Shown in pieces: positions 53,674 to 62,188 of a stretch of DNA of 64,000 nt; position 1 is the first letter of the stretch, and each line of letters opens with the position of its first letter. The notes under the pieces are model-generated. The model ran no database searches, was not told the DNA's origin, and saw only the letters and a program-made list of their open reading frames with translations. The stretch lies in contig NZ_FONG01000003.1 in the NCBI RefSeq assembly GCF_900112845.1, positions 434,001 through 498,000 of the forward strand, in the 5' to 3' direction. The DNA is from Actinacidiphila alni (GTDB lineage Bacteria; Actinomycetota; Actinomycetes; Streptomycetales; Streptomycetaceae). Made by a program: the position numbers and the translations under genes.

Positions 53674-54398
53674 CGTGCTGCCTCCTCAAGGGTGGCCGTG
53701 GTCCGGCCGAGATGGATCACACACAGTCCCGGCTCGACGAAGGGCTCCAGTCGGTCCGCGGTGAGCGCGCCGTTCATCGTCGTCAACGCGCCCTGGATCA
53801 GGCCGAGATGGACCGGGCACACCACGTCCGGCCGGCCTTCCGCCAGATCCAGGAAGGGGCAGTGCCGCAGCCCGATCCGGTCCGCGCCGCCGGGCGCCGG
53901 GTGCTCCGGGGCGAAGCCCCACTCGTCGAGCAGCCGCAGCAGCGCCCGGACCGTCCGGTCCTCGGTCAGCGGCCCGGGCATCGGTCCGGACGCCGCACCG
54001 TGCGGCGGTCCGGCCAGCCGTTCGCCCCAGGCCCGGCCCGCCGCGACCGCGGCCCGCCCGGGGCTGCGCCGCTGGGCCAGCTCGCCCACGAGGATCGAGG
54101 CCAGCAACCGGTAATTGCGCGGTCCCGCCGGATCCATCCCGGGCCGGGCGCGGAACATCAGCGGCGGCCTTCCCGGCCCGGTGCGCACGGCGCCGACCTG
54201 CTCGGCCAGGCCCTGTCCGACGAGGGTGTCGAGGTGGAATCTGACGGTGTTGGGGTGCACGCCGAGGTCCCGGGCGATGCCGGCGATGCTCAGCGGCGCG
54301 GCCGACCGCCGGAGCGCGTCGAGCACGTCCCGCCGTCGCCCGACGGGTGCTTCCGTGCCGTCGGGCGACGGGTCCGCGGGACCGGTGGGTTTCGTCAT
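53670..54398 (-). CDS. SufR/DeoR-like regulator with three conserved cysteines (possible Fe-S sensor)
   Basis: Protein of 242 aa. ATG at 54398. An N-terminal winged HTH (RRDVLDALRRSAAPLSIAGIARDLGVHPNTVRFHLDTLVGQGLAEQ) is followed by a helical domain. The C-terminal part has Cys180 (RHCPF), Cys194 (VVCPVH) and Cys226 (LCVIHL), with the HCPF...VCPVHLGLIQG layout of SufR-type regulators, where three Cys hold an Fe-S cluster. It is coupled to the four-helix membrane protein and divergent from the DUF2249-cupin gene, with a 6-3-6 palindrome between them. Confidence 0.85.
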   Translation of the reverse strand: MTKPTGPADPSPDGTEAPVGRRRDVLDALRRSAAPLSIAGIARDLGVHPNTVRFHLDTLVGQGLAEQVGAVRTGPGRPPLMFRARPGMDPAGPRNYRLLASILVGELAQRRSPGRAAVAAGRAWGERLAGPPHGAASGPMPGPLTEDRTVRALLRLLDEWGFAPEHPAPGGADRIGLRHCPFLDLAEGRPDVVCPVHLGLIQGALTTMNGALTADRLEPFVEPGLCVIHLGRTTATLEEAAR

Positions 54399-54412
54399 GC
54401 GTTAGAGTTTAC

Positions 54413-54427
54413 ACAAGTAGAACTTGT
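54413..54427. promoter_or_regulatory. Probable operator of the SufR-like regulator
   Basis: ACAAGT-AGA-ACTTGT perfect inverted repeat in the 51-base AT-rich gap between the divergent regulator and DUF2249-cupin genes. It would control both. Confidence 0.7.
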
Positions 54428-54449
54428 ATAAATAGAAGGGCCGCAGGCC

Positions 54450-55094
54450 ATGACGGGAACGGAACTCGACGTACGGGCGCTGCCCAAGTCCCGCAAGCAT
54501 CCGGCCGTCTTCGCGGCGTTCGACGGGCTCGCGGTGGGGGAATCCCTCGTCCTGGTCAACGACCACGACCCGCGGCACCTGCGGGACGAGTTCGAGACGG
54601 AGCACCCGGGCGGCCACGGCTGGGAGTGCGTGACGAAGGCGCCGGGGGAGTGGCGGATCAGGATCAGCCGGCTGGCGTCGACCCCGCTGCCGCGGGTGCT
54701 GACCGACACCCGACCGGCGGGCGCGGGGAGCCCGGCGGGCACAACCGGTGCGGCGGGCCCGGGGGGCGCAGCGGGCGAGCCGGACGCGGCCGGTGCGGTC
54801 TGGAGGCTGCGGATGCGCGACCGCGACTTGGACTCCAACATCATCCAGCTCCCGCCGGGGGCGGGCATCGAGCCGCATGCCGGTCCCGACCTCGACGTCC
54901 TGGTCCATGTCCTCGGCGGCGACGGCCGCCTCACCACGGAGGTCGGCACCGTCGACCTGGCGCCGGGCGCCCTCGTCTGGCTGCCGCGGCGGTCGTTGCG
55001 CGGATTCACCGCGGGCGCCGACGGGCTGCGCTATTTGACGGTGCATCAGCGCCGGACGGCGCTGGTCCTGGAGCCGCCGAGCGCGCGCGGCTGA
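54450..55094 (+). CDS. DUF2249-cupin fusion protein
   Basis: Protein of 214 aa. ATG at 54450. Residues ~5-75 are a DUF2249 domain (ELDVRALPKSRKHPAVFAAFDGL, LVLVNDHDPRHLRDEFE, GEWRIRISR). A Gly/Ala-rich linker (~88-110) leads to a cupin (~115-205) with PPGAGIEPHAGPDLDVLVHVL and GTVDLAPGALVWLP. DUF2249 genes are often found near nitrogen-oxide and iron-sulfur repair functions. The opposing Fe-S-type regulator fits that, but no reaction is known. Confidence 0.85.
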   Translation: MTGTELDVRALPKSRKHPAVFAAFDGLAVGESLVLVNDHDPRHLRDEFETEHPGGHGWECVTKAPGEWRIRISRLASTPLPRVLTDTRPAGAGSPAGTTGAAGPGGAAGEPDAAGAVWRLRMRDRDLDSNIIQLPPGAGIEPHAGPDLDVLVHVLGGDGRLTTEVGTVDLAPGALVWLPRRSLRGFTAGADGLRYLTVHQRRTALVLEPPSARG

Positions 55095-55387
55095 CCGGCG
55101 CGGTCGGAACCGGGCCCGGATCGGGCAACCGAAGGTCTGGAGGCCGACCGTATCGACTCCGTATTATCGGCTGTCTGCGTGCTGCCTGCGCGCCGACGCG
55201 GCACCTCGTCGTACCTAAAACGCTGTAGTAGCATGCGGGACCCGAGGTCGGTTTTCATTGGCGCCAGGCGACTAAACGGGCACAGTCCGCTCGTGGCGAC
55301 GAGGAGGACGACCCCGGGCCCGCGTGGTGTGCCGGTCCGACGACGCGCCGCCCGACCGCCTGTCCGCCGTGAACGGAGACCACGCCC
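55095..55387. other. Promoter region of the ROK gene
   Basis: A 293-base gap with an AT-richer core at 55150-55235. It includes CTAAAACGCTGTAG (55215-55228), a LacI-like near-palindrome centred on CG. No gene was seen. Confidence 0.45.
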
Positions 55388-56371
55388 ATGGCCACTGATG
55401 CCGCGCAACCGTCCCTGCTTCTGCCCGAAGCGGGCGGGGGGCTGCTGGCCGCCCTGGACATCGGGGGCACGAAGATCGCCGGCGCACTGGTCGACGGCGG
55501 CGGGACGGTACGGCGCCGGGCGCGCCGCCCGACACCCGCCGGCGGTGACACGGCCGTGCTCGGCGCCGCGCTCGACGTACTGACAGAGCTGACGACTCAT
55601 CAGGAATGGCGTTCCGTCGCCGCGTTGGGCATCGGCAGCGCGGGCCCGGTCGACATCGCGGCGGGCACCGTGAGTCCGGTGAACATCCCGGCCTGGCGCG
55701 GCTTCCCGATCGTGGAACGGGTACGGGCGCACCCCGCCGTCGCCGGGCTGCCGGTGGTGCTCTGCGGCGACGCCGTCGCCATGACGGCCGCCGAGCACTG
55801 GATCGGCGCGGCCCGTGGCTACCGCAACGCGCTGTGCATGGTGGTCTCCACCGGAGTCGGCGCCGGACTCGTCCTCGACAACGCTGTCCGCAGCGGCCCG
55901 ACCGGCAACGCGGGGCACCTCGGGCACATCACCGTCGATCTGCTCGGCGAGCCCTGCGTGTGCGGATCCCGCGGCTGCGTCGAGCAGTTGGCGAGCGGCA
56001 CCTCCATCACACGGCATGCTGTCGCGCAGGGCTGGCAGCCCGATGAGGGACCGGCGGACGCGGCGGCCGTCGCCGTCAGCGCCCGGCGCGGCCATCCGGT
56101 CGCGCTCGCCGCCTTCGACTCCGCCGCGCGGGCGCTGGCCGCGGGCATCGCCGCCGTCGCCACGCTGGTGGAGATCGAGGTCGCGGTGATCGGCGGGGGA
56201 GTCGCGGAGGCGGCCGACGTGCTCTTCCCGCCGCTGCGCGACCACCTGGCGGGCTACGCCACGCTGCCCTTCGCCGCGGGCGTCCGGGTGGAACGGGCCG
56301 CGCTGCGCGGCGACGCGGGTCTGGTCGGCGCCGCGGCCATCGCGGGCGCGGCCACGGCCGGCGCCCGATGA
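55388..56371 (+). CDS. ROK family sugar kinase
   Basis: Protein of 327 aa. ATG at 55388. ATP-binding AALDIGGTKIAGALVDGGG, NIPAWRGFP, the catalytic Asp in VLCGDAVAMTAAEHW, STGVGAGLVLDN, the zinc motif GHITVDLLGEPCVCGSRGCVEQLASG with its three Cys, and IGGGVAEAADV. There is no HTH extension, so it is a kinase (glucokinase, mannokinase or related) rather than a NagC/XylR repressor. It stands at the start of the carbohydrate locus and may phosphorylate the hexose freed by the beta-mannosidase. Confidence 0.94.
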   Translation: MATDAAQPSLLLPEAGGGLLAALDIGGTKIAGALVDGGGTVRRRARRPTPAGGDTAVLGAALDVLTELTTHQEWRSVAALGIGSAGPVDIAAGTVSPVNIPAWRGFPIVERVRAHPAVAGLPVVLCGDAVAMTAAEHWIGAARGYRNALCMVVSTGVGAGLVLDNAVRSGPTGNAGHLGHITVDLLGEPCVCGSRGCVEQLASGTSITRHAVAQGWQPDEGPADAAAVAVSARRGHPVALAAFDSAARALAAGIAAVATLVEIEVAVIGGGVAEAADVLFPPLRDHLAGYATLPFAAGVRVERAALRGDAGLVGAAAIAGAATAGAR

Positions 56372-56766
56372 GCCACTGCCCGCTGAGCGGTCGGCCGATG
56401 GAGCCGCGCCCGATGAGCCTCCGGTCGATGAGGCCGCGGCGGACGTACCGGCGTACCGGTGCCGTGTGCGCGTGCGCGCCGGCGGCGGGCCGACAGCCGG
56501 TGGGCGGACCGCCGCTGCGCGGCGATGTGCCGGCGGCCCGTCCCCCTGCGCCCCGTACGCCGCCCGCCGGTTGGCCCGCCGCCGGGAGCGACCGGCTACC
56601 GGCGCGTATGAAACGTTTGAGTGTACGCTGAGCAGGCGAGGCGGCCCGGGCGTACTCCCGCGTCCTCGGCCGCAACGGCCGCGGACCGGACTCCGGCGCG
56701 GAGCCAAGGGGCGCGGCCGTGCCGCACGACGCGGCACGACGACGTACGACGAAGGCGGACATCCGG
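56372..56766. other. Intergenic region upstream of the LacI gene
   Basis: A very GC-rich 395-base gap. The only clear signal is TGAAACGTTTGA at 56609-56620, a near-palindrome of the LacI operator type. A longer coding start for the LacI gene at GTG 56719 is possible. Confidence 0.45.
56609..56620. promoter_or_regulatory. Candidate LacI operator
   Basis: TGAAACGTTTGA, with central AAACGTTT fully palindromic and a CG at the centre as in most LacI-family sites. It lies 147 bases upstream of the GTG of the LacI gene, so it is probably autoregulatory. Confidence 0.6.
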
Positions 56767-57810
56767 GTGAGCCAGACGGCAGAAGCGGGCGGCGGCGGGC
56801 GCAAGGCCACGATCAAGGACGTCGCCAAGCGCGCGGGTGTCTCGCCGTCCGCCGTGACGATCGCGGTGCACAACAAGCCGGGGGTGTCGGCCGGCACCAA
56901 GGAACGCATCCTCCAGGCCGCGCGCGAGCTGGGCTGGAGTCCTAACCAGGCGGCGCAGTCGCTGTCCGGCCGCGCTCTGCACACCGTGGGCCTGGCGATC
57001 GCCCGGCCGGCGCGGATGCTGGGCCTCGAACCCTTCTACATGGAGTTCATCTCCGGCATCGAGAGCGTGCTCGGGCAGCACTCCTGCTCGCTGCTGCTGC
57101 GGCTGGTGGAACCCGCGGAGGAGATCGAGGTCCACCGCGAGTGGTGGCAGGGCAACCGCGTCAACGGCAGCATCCTGGTCGACCTGCGGGTCGACGATCC
57201 GCGGGTGCCCGCACTGTCCGCGATAGGGCTGCCCGCGGTGGTCGTCGGACATCCGTCGCTCGCCGGGCCCTTCACCTCGGTGTGGACCGATGACGCGGCC
57301 GCCACGGTCGAGGCCGTCCGTTATCTGGCGGCGCTCGGGCACCGCAGGATCGCCCGGGTCTCCGGCCCCGAGGAGCTGGGGCACAGCGCCATCCGCACCC
57401 GCGCCTTCAGCGACACCGCACAGGAGTTGGGCCTGTCGGCGCGGACCGTCGTCGCCGACTTCTCCGCCGACCAGGGCAGCCGGGCCTGCCGTACGCTGCT
57501 GCTCGCGGCGGAACGGCCCACCGCGATCGTCTTCGACAACGACATCATGGCCGTCACCGCCCTCGGTGTGGCCGCCGAGTTCGGCCTCTCCGTCCCGCAC
57601 GACCTGTCGCTGCTGGCCTGGGACGACTCGCAGCTGTGCCAGCTCACCCGGCCGATGCTGTCCGCGATGCGGCACGACATCTTCTCCTTCGGCGCGGACG
57701 TCACCGAGACCCTCTTCGACGTCATGACGCACCGCAAGCCCACCTCGCACGCCGCCCAGATCCCCAGCCTGGTCCCGCGCGGCTCCACGGCCCCGCCGCC
57801 CCGCGGCTGA
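56767..57810 (+). CDS. LacI family transcriptional regulator
   Basis: Protein of 347 aa from GTG at 56767 (GTG at 56719 is an alternative adding 16 residues). HTH: ATIKDVAKRAGVSPSAVTIAVHNKPGVSAGTKERILQAARELGWSPNQAAQSLSG (~12-65). A periplasmic-binding-like sugar domain follows (VGLAIARP, VVVGHPS, HRRIARVSGP, AIVFDNDIMAVTALGVAAEFG, DLSLLAWDDSQLCQLTRPMLS). It is placed between the kinase and the transporter/mannosidase genes and is the likely regulator of the locus. The inducer is probably a manno-oligosaccharide. Confidence 0.93.
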   Translation: MSQTAEAGGGGRKATIKDVAKRAGVSPSAVTIAVHNKPGVSAGTKERILQAARELGWSPNQAAQSLSGRALHTVGLAIARPARMLGLEPFYMEFISGIESVLGQHSCSLLLRLVEPAEEIEVHREWWQGNRVNGSILVDLRVDDPRVPALSAIGLPAVVVGHPSLAGPFTSVWTDDAAATVEAVRYLAALGHRRIARVSGPEELGHSAIRTRAFSDTAQELGLSARTVVADFSADQGSRACRTLLLAAERPTAIVFDNDIMAVTALGVAAEFGLSVPHDLSLLAWDDSQLCQLTRPMLSAMRHDIFSFGADVTETLFDVMTHRKPTSHAAQIPSLVPRGSTAPPPRG

Positions 57811-57858
57811 CCCGCCGCCCCGCTCAGGCCCCGAACTCCCCTGCGCCGGCCGTGAATC

Positions 57859-57886
57859 GGCCCCGACACGACATCGTGTCGGGGCC
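57859..57886 (+). terminator. Terminator of the LacI gene
   Basis: A perfect 12-bp stem GGCCCCGACACG/CGTGTCGGGGCC with an ACAT loop, 48 bases after the stop. Confidence 0.88.
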
Positions 57887-58109
57887 TCTCGCTTGTGTCA
57901 CTCGCACGTTTTAGAAACTTCTGCCGCGTTCATTGACATGGCCTGGACCAGAGTCCTAGCGTCCAGACGTCGGTCTTTCGGCCGCATTCCCGCGATCACG
58001 ATGAGGAGCCACTCGTCGTCGCGGACGAGCGGCATGCAACGTTCCATCAGTGTTTCCGATCAGCGGTTCCATCACCGTTCCACCCCCATGGGTCACATGA
58101 GAGGGTCCA

Positions 58110-59522
58110 ATGAGAGCGAAGATCTTCACGCGCAAGCGGGCCGCCGTGCTCGCGGCGCTGCCCCTGCTGGCGGGGGCATGGCTGGCGGGCGCGCCGCCCG
58201 AGGCGACAGCGGCCACGCCGGCCGCCGCGTCGGCGACCGGCACCGGCCCGATCACGGGCGTCGGCGGCAAGTGCGTGGACGTGGCCGCCGCCGGCACCGC
58301 CAACGGCACGGCCGTCCAGCTCTACGACTGCAACGGCACCAACGCCCAGTCCTGGACGGTCGGCAGCGACAGTACGGTCAAGGCGCTCGGCAAGTGTCTG
58401 GACGTGACAGGACAGGGCACCGTGAACGGCACCAAGCTCCAACTGTGGGACTGCAACGGTTCCGGCGCCCAGCAGTGGGTGGCCGAGGCCGACGGTCACC
58501 TGAAGAATCCGCAGTCCGGCCGCTATCTGGACGCCCCCGGTGGCAACACCGCCAACGGCACCCGGTTGCAGATCTGGGACCGCAACACCAACCCCTGGCA
58601 GACCTGGCAACTGCCCGGCGGGGGAGGGACGCCGCCCGGCGGCTGCACGCCCGCGCTCGGCAGCGGGCAGTACGACACCCCGGTGTCCTTCGGCGGCACC
58701 ACCTACCAGGTGCTCGTCCACATCCCGCCGCGGGCCGCCGGCGCGCGGCTGCCGATGGTGCTGAATCTGCACGGCAGCCAGGGCACGGGCGCCGGCCAGC
58801 TCGCGTACAGCGACATGGCCCCGACCGCCGACGCCAACGGCTTCATCGTCGCCGCCCCGACCGGCGTCGTCCGCAGCGGCAGCGGCTACATCTGGAACGT
58901 GCCGTACGTGACGCCGTCCGGCACCCGCGACGACGTCGCCTTCCTGCGGCAGGTGATCAGTACGCTCACCGCCTCGGCCTGCGTCGATCCGGCGCGGGTG
59001 TACGCGACCGGCTACTCCGGCGGCGGCCGGATGACGTCCGCGCTCGCGTGCATGCTGTCCGACAAGATCGCCGCCGTCGCCCCGGTCGCCGGCATCCGCG
59101 CGGGACGGCCCGACCCGGCCGACGGCACCCGGCCCGACCCCGCGTCCTGCGCGCCCGGCAGGGCCGTACCGGTGATCGCCTTCCACGGGCAGCAGGACAA
59201 CACCAATCCGTACTACGGCGGCGGTGACAGCACCGCCTGGCACTACTCGGTGCCGGTCGCCCAGCAGCGCTGGGCAACGCTCAACGGCTGCACCACGGGG
59301 CCGACCACGACGCAGACCACCACGCACGTCCAGCACACCGTCTACGGCGGCTGCCGCGACGGCGCGAACGTCGAGCTGTACTCGGTCTCCAACGGCGGCC
59401 ACACCTGGCCGGGATCACCGCAGGAGTCGGCGGGCAACGGCACCACGACCCGGGAGATCAGTGCGAACTCCCTGATGTGGCAGTTCTTCCAGCAGCACCC
59501 CATGCCGTCCGCCGCGTCCTGA
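58110..59522 (+). CDS. Secreted ricin-type lectin (CBM13)-esterase, feruloyl/acetyl esterase or PHB-depolymerase-like
   Basis: Protein of 470 aa. ATG at 58110. Signal peptide ~1-34 (KRAAVLAALPLLAGAWLAGA...ATAA). Residues ~45-170 are a beta-trefoil lectin with three repeats (GKCVDVAAAGTANGTAVQLYDC, GKCLDVTGQGTVNGTKLQLWDC, GRYLDAPGGNTANGTRLQIWD), each ending in a QxW-type motif. Residues ~190-465 are an alpha/beta hydrolase: VLNLHGSQGTGAGQL, nucleophile GYSGGGRMTSALAC, VIAFHGQQDNTNPY, and the late His in SNGGHTWPG. This is the LpqC/feruloyl esterase group. It probably de-esterifies decorated plant polysaccharide outside the cell, feeding the sugar transporter next to it. Confidence 0.92.
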   Translation: MRAKIFTRKRAAVLAALPLLAGAWLAGAPPEATAATPAAASATGTGPITGVGGKCVDVAAAGTANGTAVQLYDCNGTNAQSWTVGSDSTVKALGKCLDVTGQGTVNGTKLQLWDCNGSGAQQWVAEADGHLKNPQSGRYLDAPGGNTANGTRLQIWDRNTNPWQTWQLPGGGGTPPGGCTPALGSGQYDTPVSFGGTTYQVLVHIPPRAAGARLPMVLNLHGSQGTGAGQLAYSDMAPTADANGFIVAAPTGVVRSGSGYIWNVPYVTPSGTRDDVAFLRQVISTLTASACVDPARVYATGYSGGGRMTSALACMLSDKIAAVAPVAGIRAGRPDPADGTRPDPASCAPGRAVPVIAFHGQQDNTNPYYGGGDSTAWHYSVPVAQQRWATLNGCTTGPTTTQTTTHVQHTVYGGCRDGANVELYSVSNGGHTWPGSPQESAGNGTTTREISANSLMWQFFQQHPMPSAAS

Positions 59523-59847
59523 CGCACCACCTCACCGACGCACCACCAACGCACCACCTCACCATCCCCACCGACCCGCCGGGCGGTGCGGTCGCCGGCG
59601 CCTGTGCGACCCCACCGCCCGGCGGTTCCCGTTCAGTGCCACAGAAGTTAAGTAAAGAAACAGCAATATGCCGTCGTTCAAGCCCTCGTTGACCACGTCC
59701 ACAGATTACTAGACCGTTCTATAGACAGTGGTGCCAGGTTGCGTCTACGTTAAGCAGCCATCAGCCGCTCCGCCCCGACGACGAGACGTCCGTCGCTGCG
59801 GCCCGCAGTGCGGCGTTTCCGGTTCACAGACGAGGGAGTGGTTCCGC
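59523..59847. other. Intergenic region between esterase and sugar-binding protein genes
   Basis: It has short CGCACCACC repeats at 59523-59560, the terminator at 59576-59625, and an AT-rich promoter zone at 59640-59735. That zone contains TTGACC (59689) and TAGACC (59710) or TATAGA (59720) as possible promoter hexamers. No gene was seen. Confidence 0.5.
59576..59625 (+). terminator. Terminator of the esterase gene
   Basis: A long GC-rich hairpin: arms 59576-59595 and 59606-59625 pair over 20 positions with one C-C mismatch, around a 10-base loop. Confidence 0.8.
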
Positions 59848-61176
59848 GTGCGCAGAAGCAGAACGGTCCTGGCGACCAGCGCGGTGGCAGTGACGATGGC
59901 GATGACGCTGGCCGCCTGCGGCAGCAGCGGCGGCGGCAGCGGTTCGTCCGACACGGCGACCGCGCCGAAGGACCCGTCCAAGGTCTTGGGCACCATCACC
60001 GTGCTCACCAACCGCACCGACCAGGTGCAGGACGGCACCGCGAAGCGTTACGCGGCCGAGTTCAACAAGATCTACCCGCACGTGACGGTGAAGTTCCAGG
60101 GCCTCACCGACTACGAGGGCGACGTCAAGATCCGGCTCAACAGCAAGAACTACGGCGATGTGCTGTCGATCCCCAACTCGGTGCCGCTCAAGCAGTATCC
60201 GACCTTCTTCGCACCGCTGGGCACGGCCGCGGACCTGTCCAGGACCTACGACTTCACCGACCACGCCACGGTCGGCGGCAAGGTCTACGGCATCGCCAAC
60301 ATCGGTACGGCCAACGGCTTCGTCTACAACAAGGCGGTCTGGAAGCAGGCCGGCGTCACCGACTGGCCCACCACACCCGAGCAGTTCATCACCGACCTCC
60401 AGGCGATCAAGGCGAAGACCGGCGCGACCCCGTACTACACGAACTACCACGACGGCTGGCCGCTCACGAACTGGGGCAACGCCCTGGGCTCGCCGAGCTG
60501 CGACCCGGCCGCCAACGACAAGCTCGCCTCCACCAAGGAGCCCTGGGCGCCCGGCCAGGACCTCTACACCACCGACAAGCTGCTCTACGACATCGTGCAC
60601 AACAAGCTGTCCGAGGCCGACCCCAACACCACCAACTGGGAGAATTCCAAGACCCTGATCGGCACCGGCAAGATCGCCACGATGTGGCTCGGCTCGTGGG
60701 CCGTGGTGCAGATGCAGGACGCCGCGAAGAAGGCCGGCAAGGACCCGGCCGACATCGGCTTCATGCCCTTCCCGGCCCAGAAGGACGGCCACTTCTGCTC
60801 GGTGGTCAGGCCCGACTACCAGTACGCGATCAACACCCATTCCAAGAACAAGGCCGCGGCCCGCGCCTGGATCGACTGGTTCATCACCAAGTCCGGCGAC
60901 GCGCAGGCCGCCCTGTCGATCTCCTCGGTCAAGGGCACACCGCTGCCCGCCGACCTCAAGCCGTACCAGGACGCCGACGTGCAGTTCGTCCACCCCACCA
61001 ATGACAAGACCGCGCAGGTCGACGAGATCGACAAGGCGTCCGAGATCGGCATCAACAACCAGGACTACCCGCAGCACATCGTGGACGTGGCCCGCGGCGC
61101 GGCCGGCGGCGACATGAACAGCGTCTTCAAGGACCTCAACAAGAAGTGGTCCGACGCCCAGGGCACCCTCGGCTGA
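59848..61176 (+). CDS. Sugar ABC transporter substrate-binding lipoprotein
   Basis: Protein of 442 aa. GTG at 59848 behind GAGGGAG; an upstream in-frame extension from 59728 would bury the signal sequence. Signal and lipobox: RRSRTVLATSAVAVTMAMTLAACGSS (Cys ~24). The mature protein is a family 1 solute-binding protein (GTITVLTNRTD, FNKIYPHVTVKFQGLTDYEGDVKIRLNS, KVYGIANIGTANGFVYNKAVWKQAG, MWLGSWAVVQMQDAAKKAG). It is the first gene of the importer operon, followed by two permeases. Manno-oligosaccharide binding is inferred from the adjacent beta-mannosidase. The ATPase is not encoded here and may be a shared MsiK-type subunit. Confidence 0.94.
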   Translation: MRRSRTVLATSAVAVTMAMTLAACGSSGGGSGSSDTATAPKDPSKVLGTITVLTNRTDQVQDGTAKRYAAEFNKIYPHVTVKFQGLTDYEGDVKIRLNSKNYGDVLSIPNSVPLKQYPTFFAPLGTAADLSRTYDFTDHATVGGKVYGIANIGTANGFVYNKAVWKQAGVTDWPTTPEQFITDLQAIKAKTGATPYYTNYHDGWPLTNWGNALGSPSCDPAANDKLASTKEPWAPGQDLYTTDKLLYDIVHNKLSEADPNTTNWENSKTLIGTGKIATMWLGSWAVVQMQDAAKKAGKDPADIGFMPFPAQKDGHFCSVVRPDYQYAINTHSKNKAAARAWIDWFITKSGDAQAALSISSVKGTPLPADLKPYQDADVQFVHPTNDKTAQVDEIDKASEIGINNQDYPQHIVDVARGAAGGDMNSVFKDLNKKWSDAQGTLG

Positions 61177-61192
61177 CCGGAGAGACGGACCC

Positions 61193-62188
61193 ATGAGCGC
61201 ACCGCAGACGGCGGGCACCCGCGTGCCCGCCCTGCCGTCACCGCCCGACGACGCCCCCGGCCGCCGCCCGCGCGGCCGGCGGGCCCGCCCCGGCGGCGGC
61301 ACGGAACCCCGCCCGCGCCGCCGCACCCGCAGGTCGCGGTGGTTCACCCCGTGGCTGTACCTGCTCGCCCCGCTGACCCTGCTGGTGGTCTTCACCTACC
61401 TGCCGGTGGCGGACATGATCTCGTACAGCTTCACCGACTGGGACGGCATCAGCCCCACCCGCAATTTCGTCGGACTCGACAACTACACCGACCTGTTCAC
61501 CCGACCGCAGCTCTTCCAGGTGTTCTGGGTCAGCCTGTTCTACCTCGCGGGTTCCGTCGTGCAGATCGCCGCCGCGCTGTACTTCGCGACGATCCTCAGC
61601 TTCAACACCCGGCTGCGGAATCTGTTCAAGGGAATCCTGTTCTTCCCCTATCTCATCAACGGCGTCGCCATCGGCTTCGTCTTCCTGTACTTCTTCCAGC
61701 CCGGCGGCACCCTGGACAGCATCCTGAAGGCGTTCGGCGTCGGACCGCACCTGTGGCTCGGCGATCCGCACCTGGTCAACACCTCGCTCGCGGGCGTATC
61801 CGTATGGCGCTTCATGGGCCTGAACATGGTGCTGTTCCTCGGCGCTATCCAGTCCATCCCACCGCAGCTCTACGAAGCCGCGGCACTGGACGGCGCCAGC
61901 CGCTGGCAGCAGTTCCGCTATGTCATCGCGCCCAGCATCCGGCCGATCATCAGCCTCAGCGTCATCCTGGCGATCTCCGGCTCGCTGTCGGTGTTCGAGA
62001 TCCCGTTCATCATGACCGGCGGCTCCAACAACAGCGAGACCTTCGTCATCCAGACGATCAAACTCGCCTTCAACTTCAACAAGACCGGACTCGCGTCCGC
62101 CGCCGCCGTCGTGCTGCTGGCGATCGTGCTCCTGGTGACCTGGCTGCAACGCCTGCTGTTTCCCGACGAGAGGGTCGAACAGTCATGA
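61193..62188 (+). CDS. Sugar ABC permease (MalF/UgpA type)
   Basis: Protein of 331 aa. ATG at 61193, 16 bases after the binding-protein stop with GGAGAG upstream. An Arg/Pro-rich N-terminal tail (~1-50) precedes six membrane helices. The EAA loop is conserved (LYEAAALDGASRWQQFRYVIAPSIRPI). It forms the channel with the next gene. Confidence 0.95.
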   Translation: MSAPQTAGTRVPALPSPPDDAPGRRPRGRRARPGGGTEPRPRRRTRRSRWFTPWLYLLAPLTLLVVFTYLPVADMISYSFTDWDGISPTRNFVGLDNYTDLFTRPQLFQVFWVSLFYLAGSVVQIAAALYFATILSFNTRLRNLFKGILFFPYLINGVAIGFVFLYFFQPGGTLDSILKAFGVGPHLWLGDPHLVNTSLAGVSVWRFMGLNMVLFLGAIQSIPPQLYEAAALDGASRWQQFRYVIAPSIRPIISLSVILAISGSLSVFEIPFIMTGGSNNSETFVIQTIKLAFNFNKTGLASAAAVVLLAIVLLVTWLQRLLFPDERVEQS

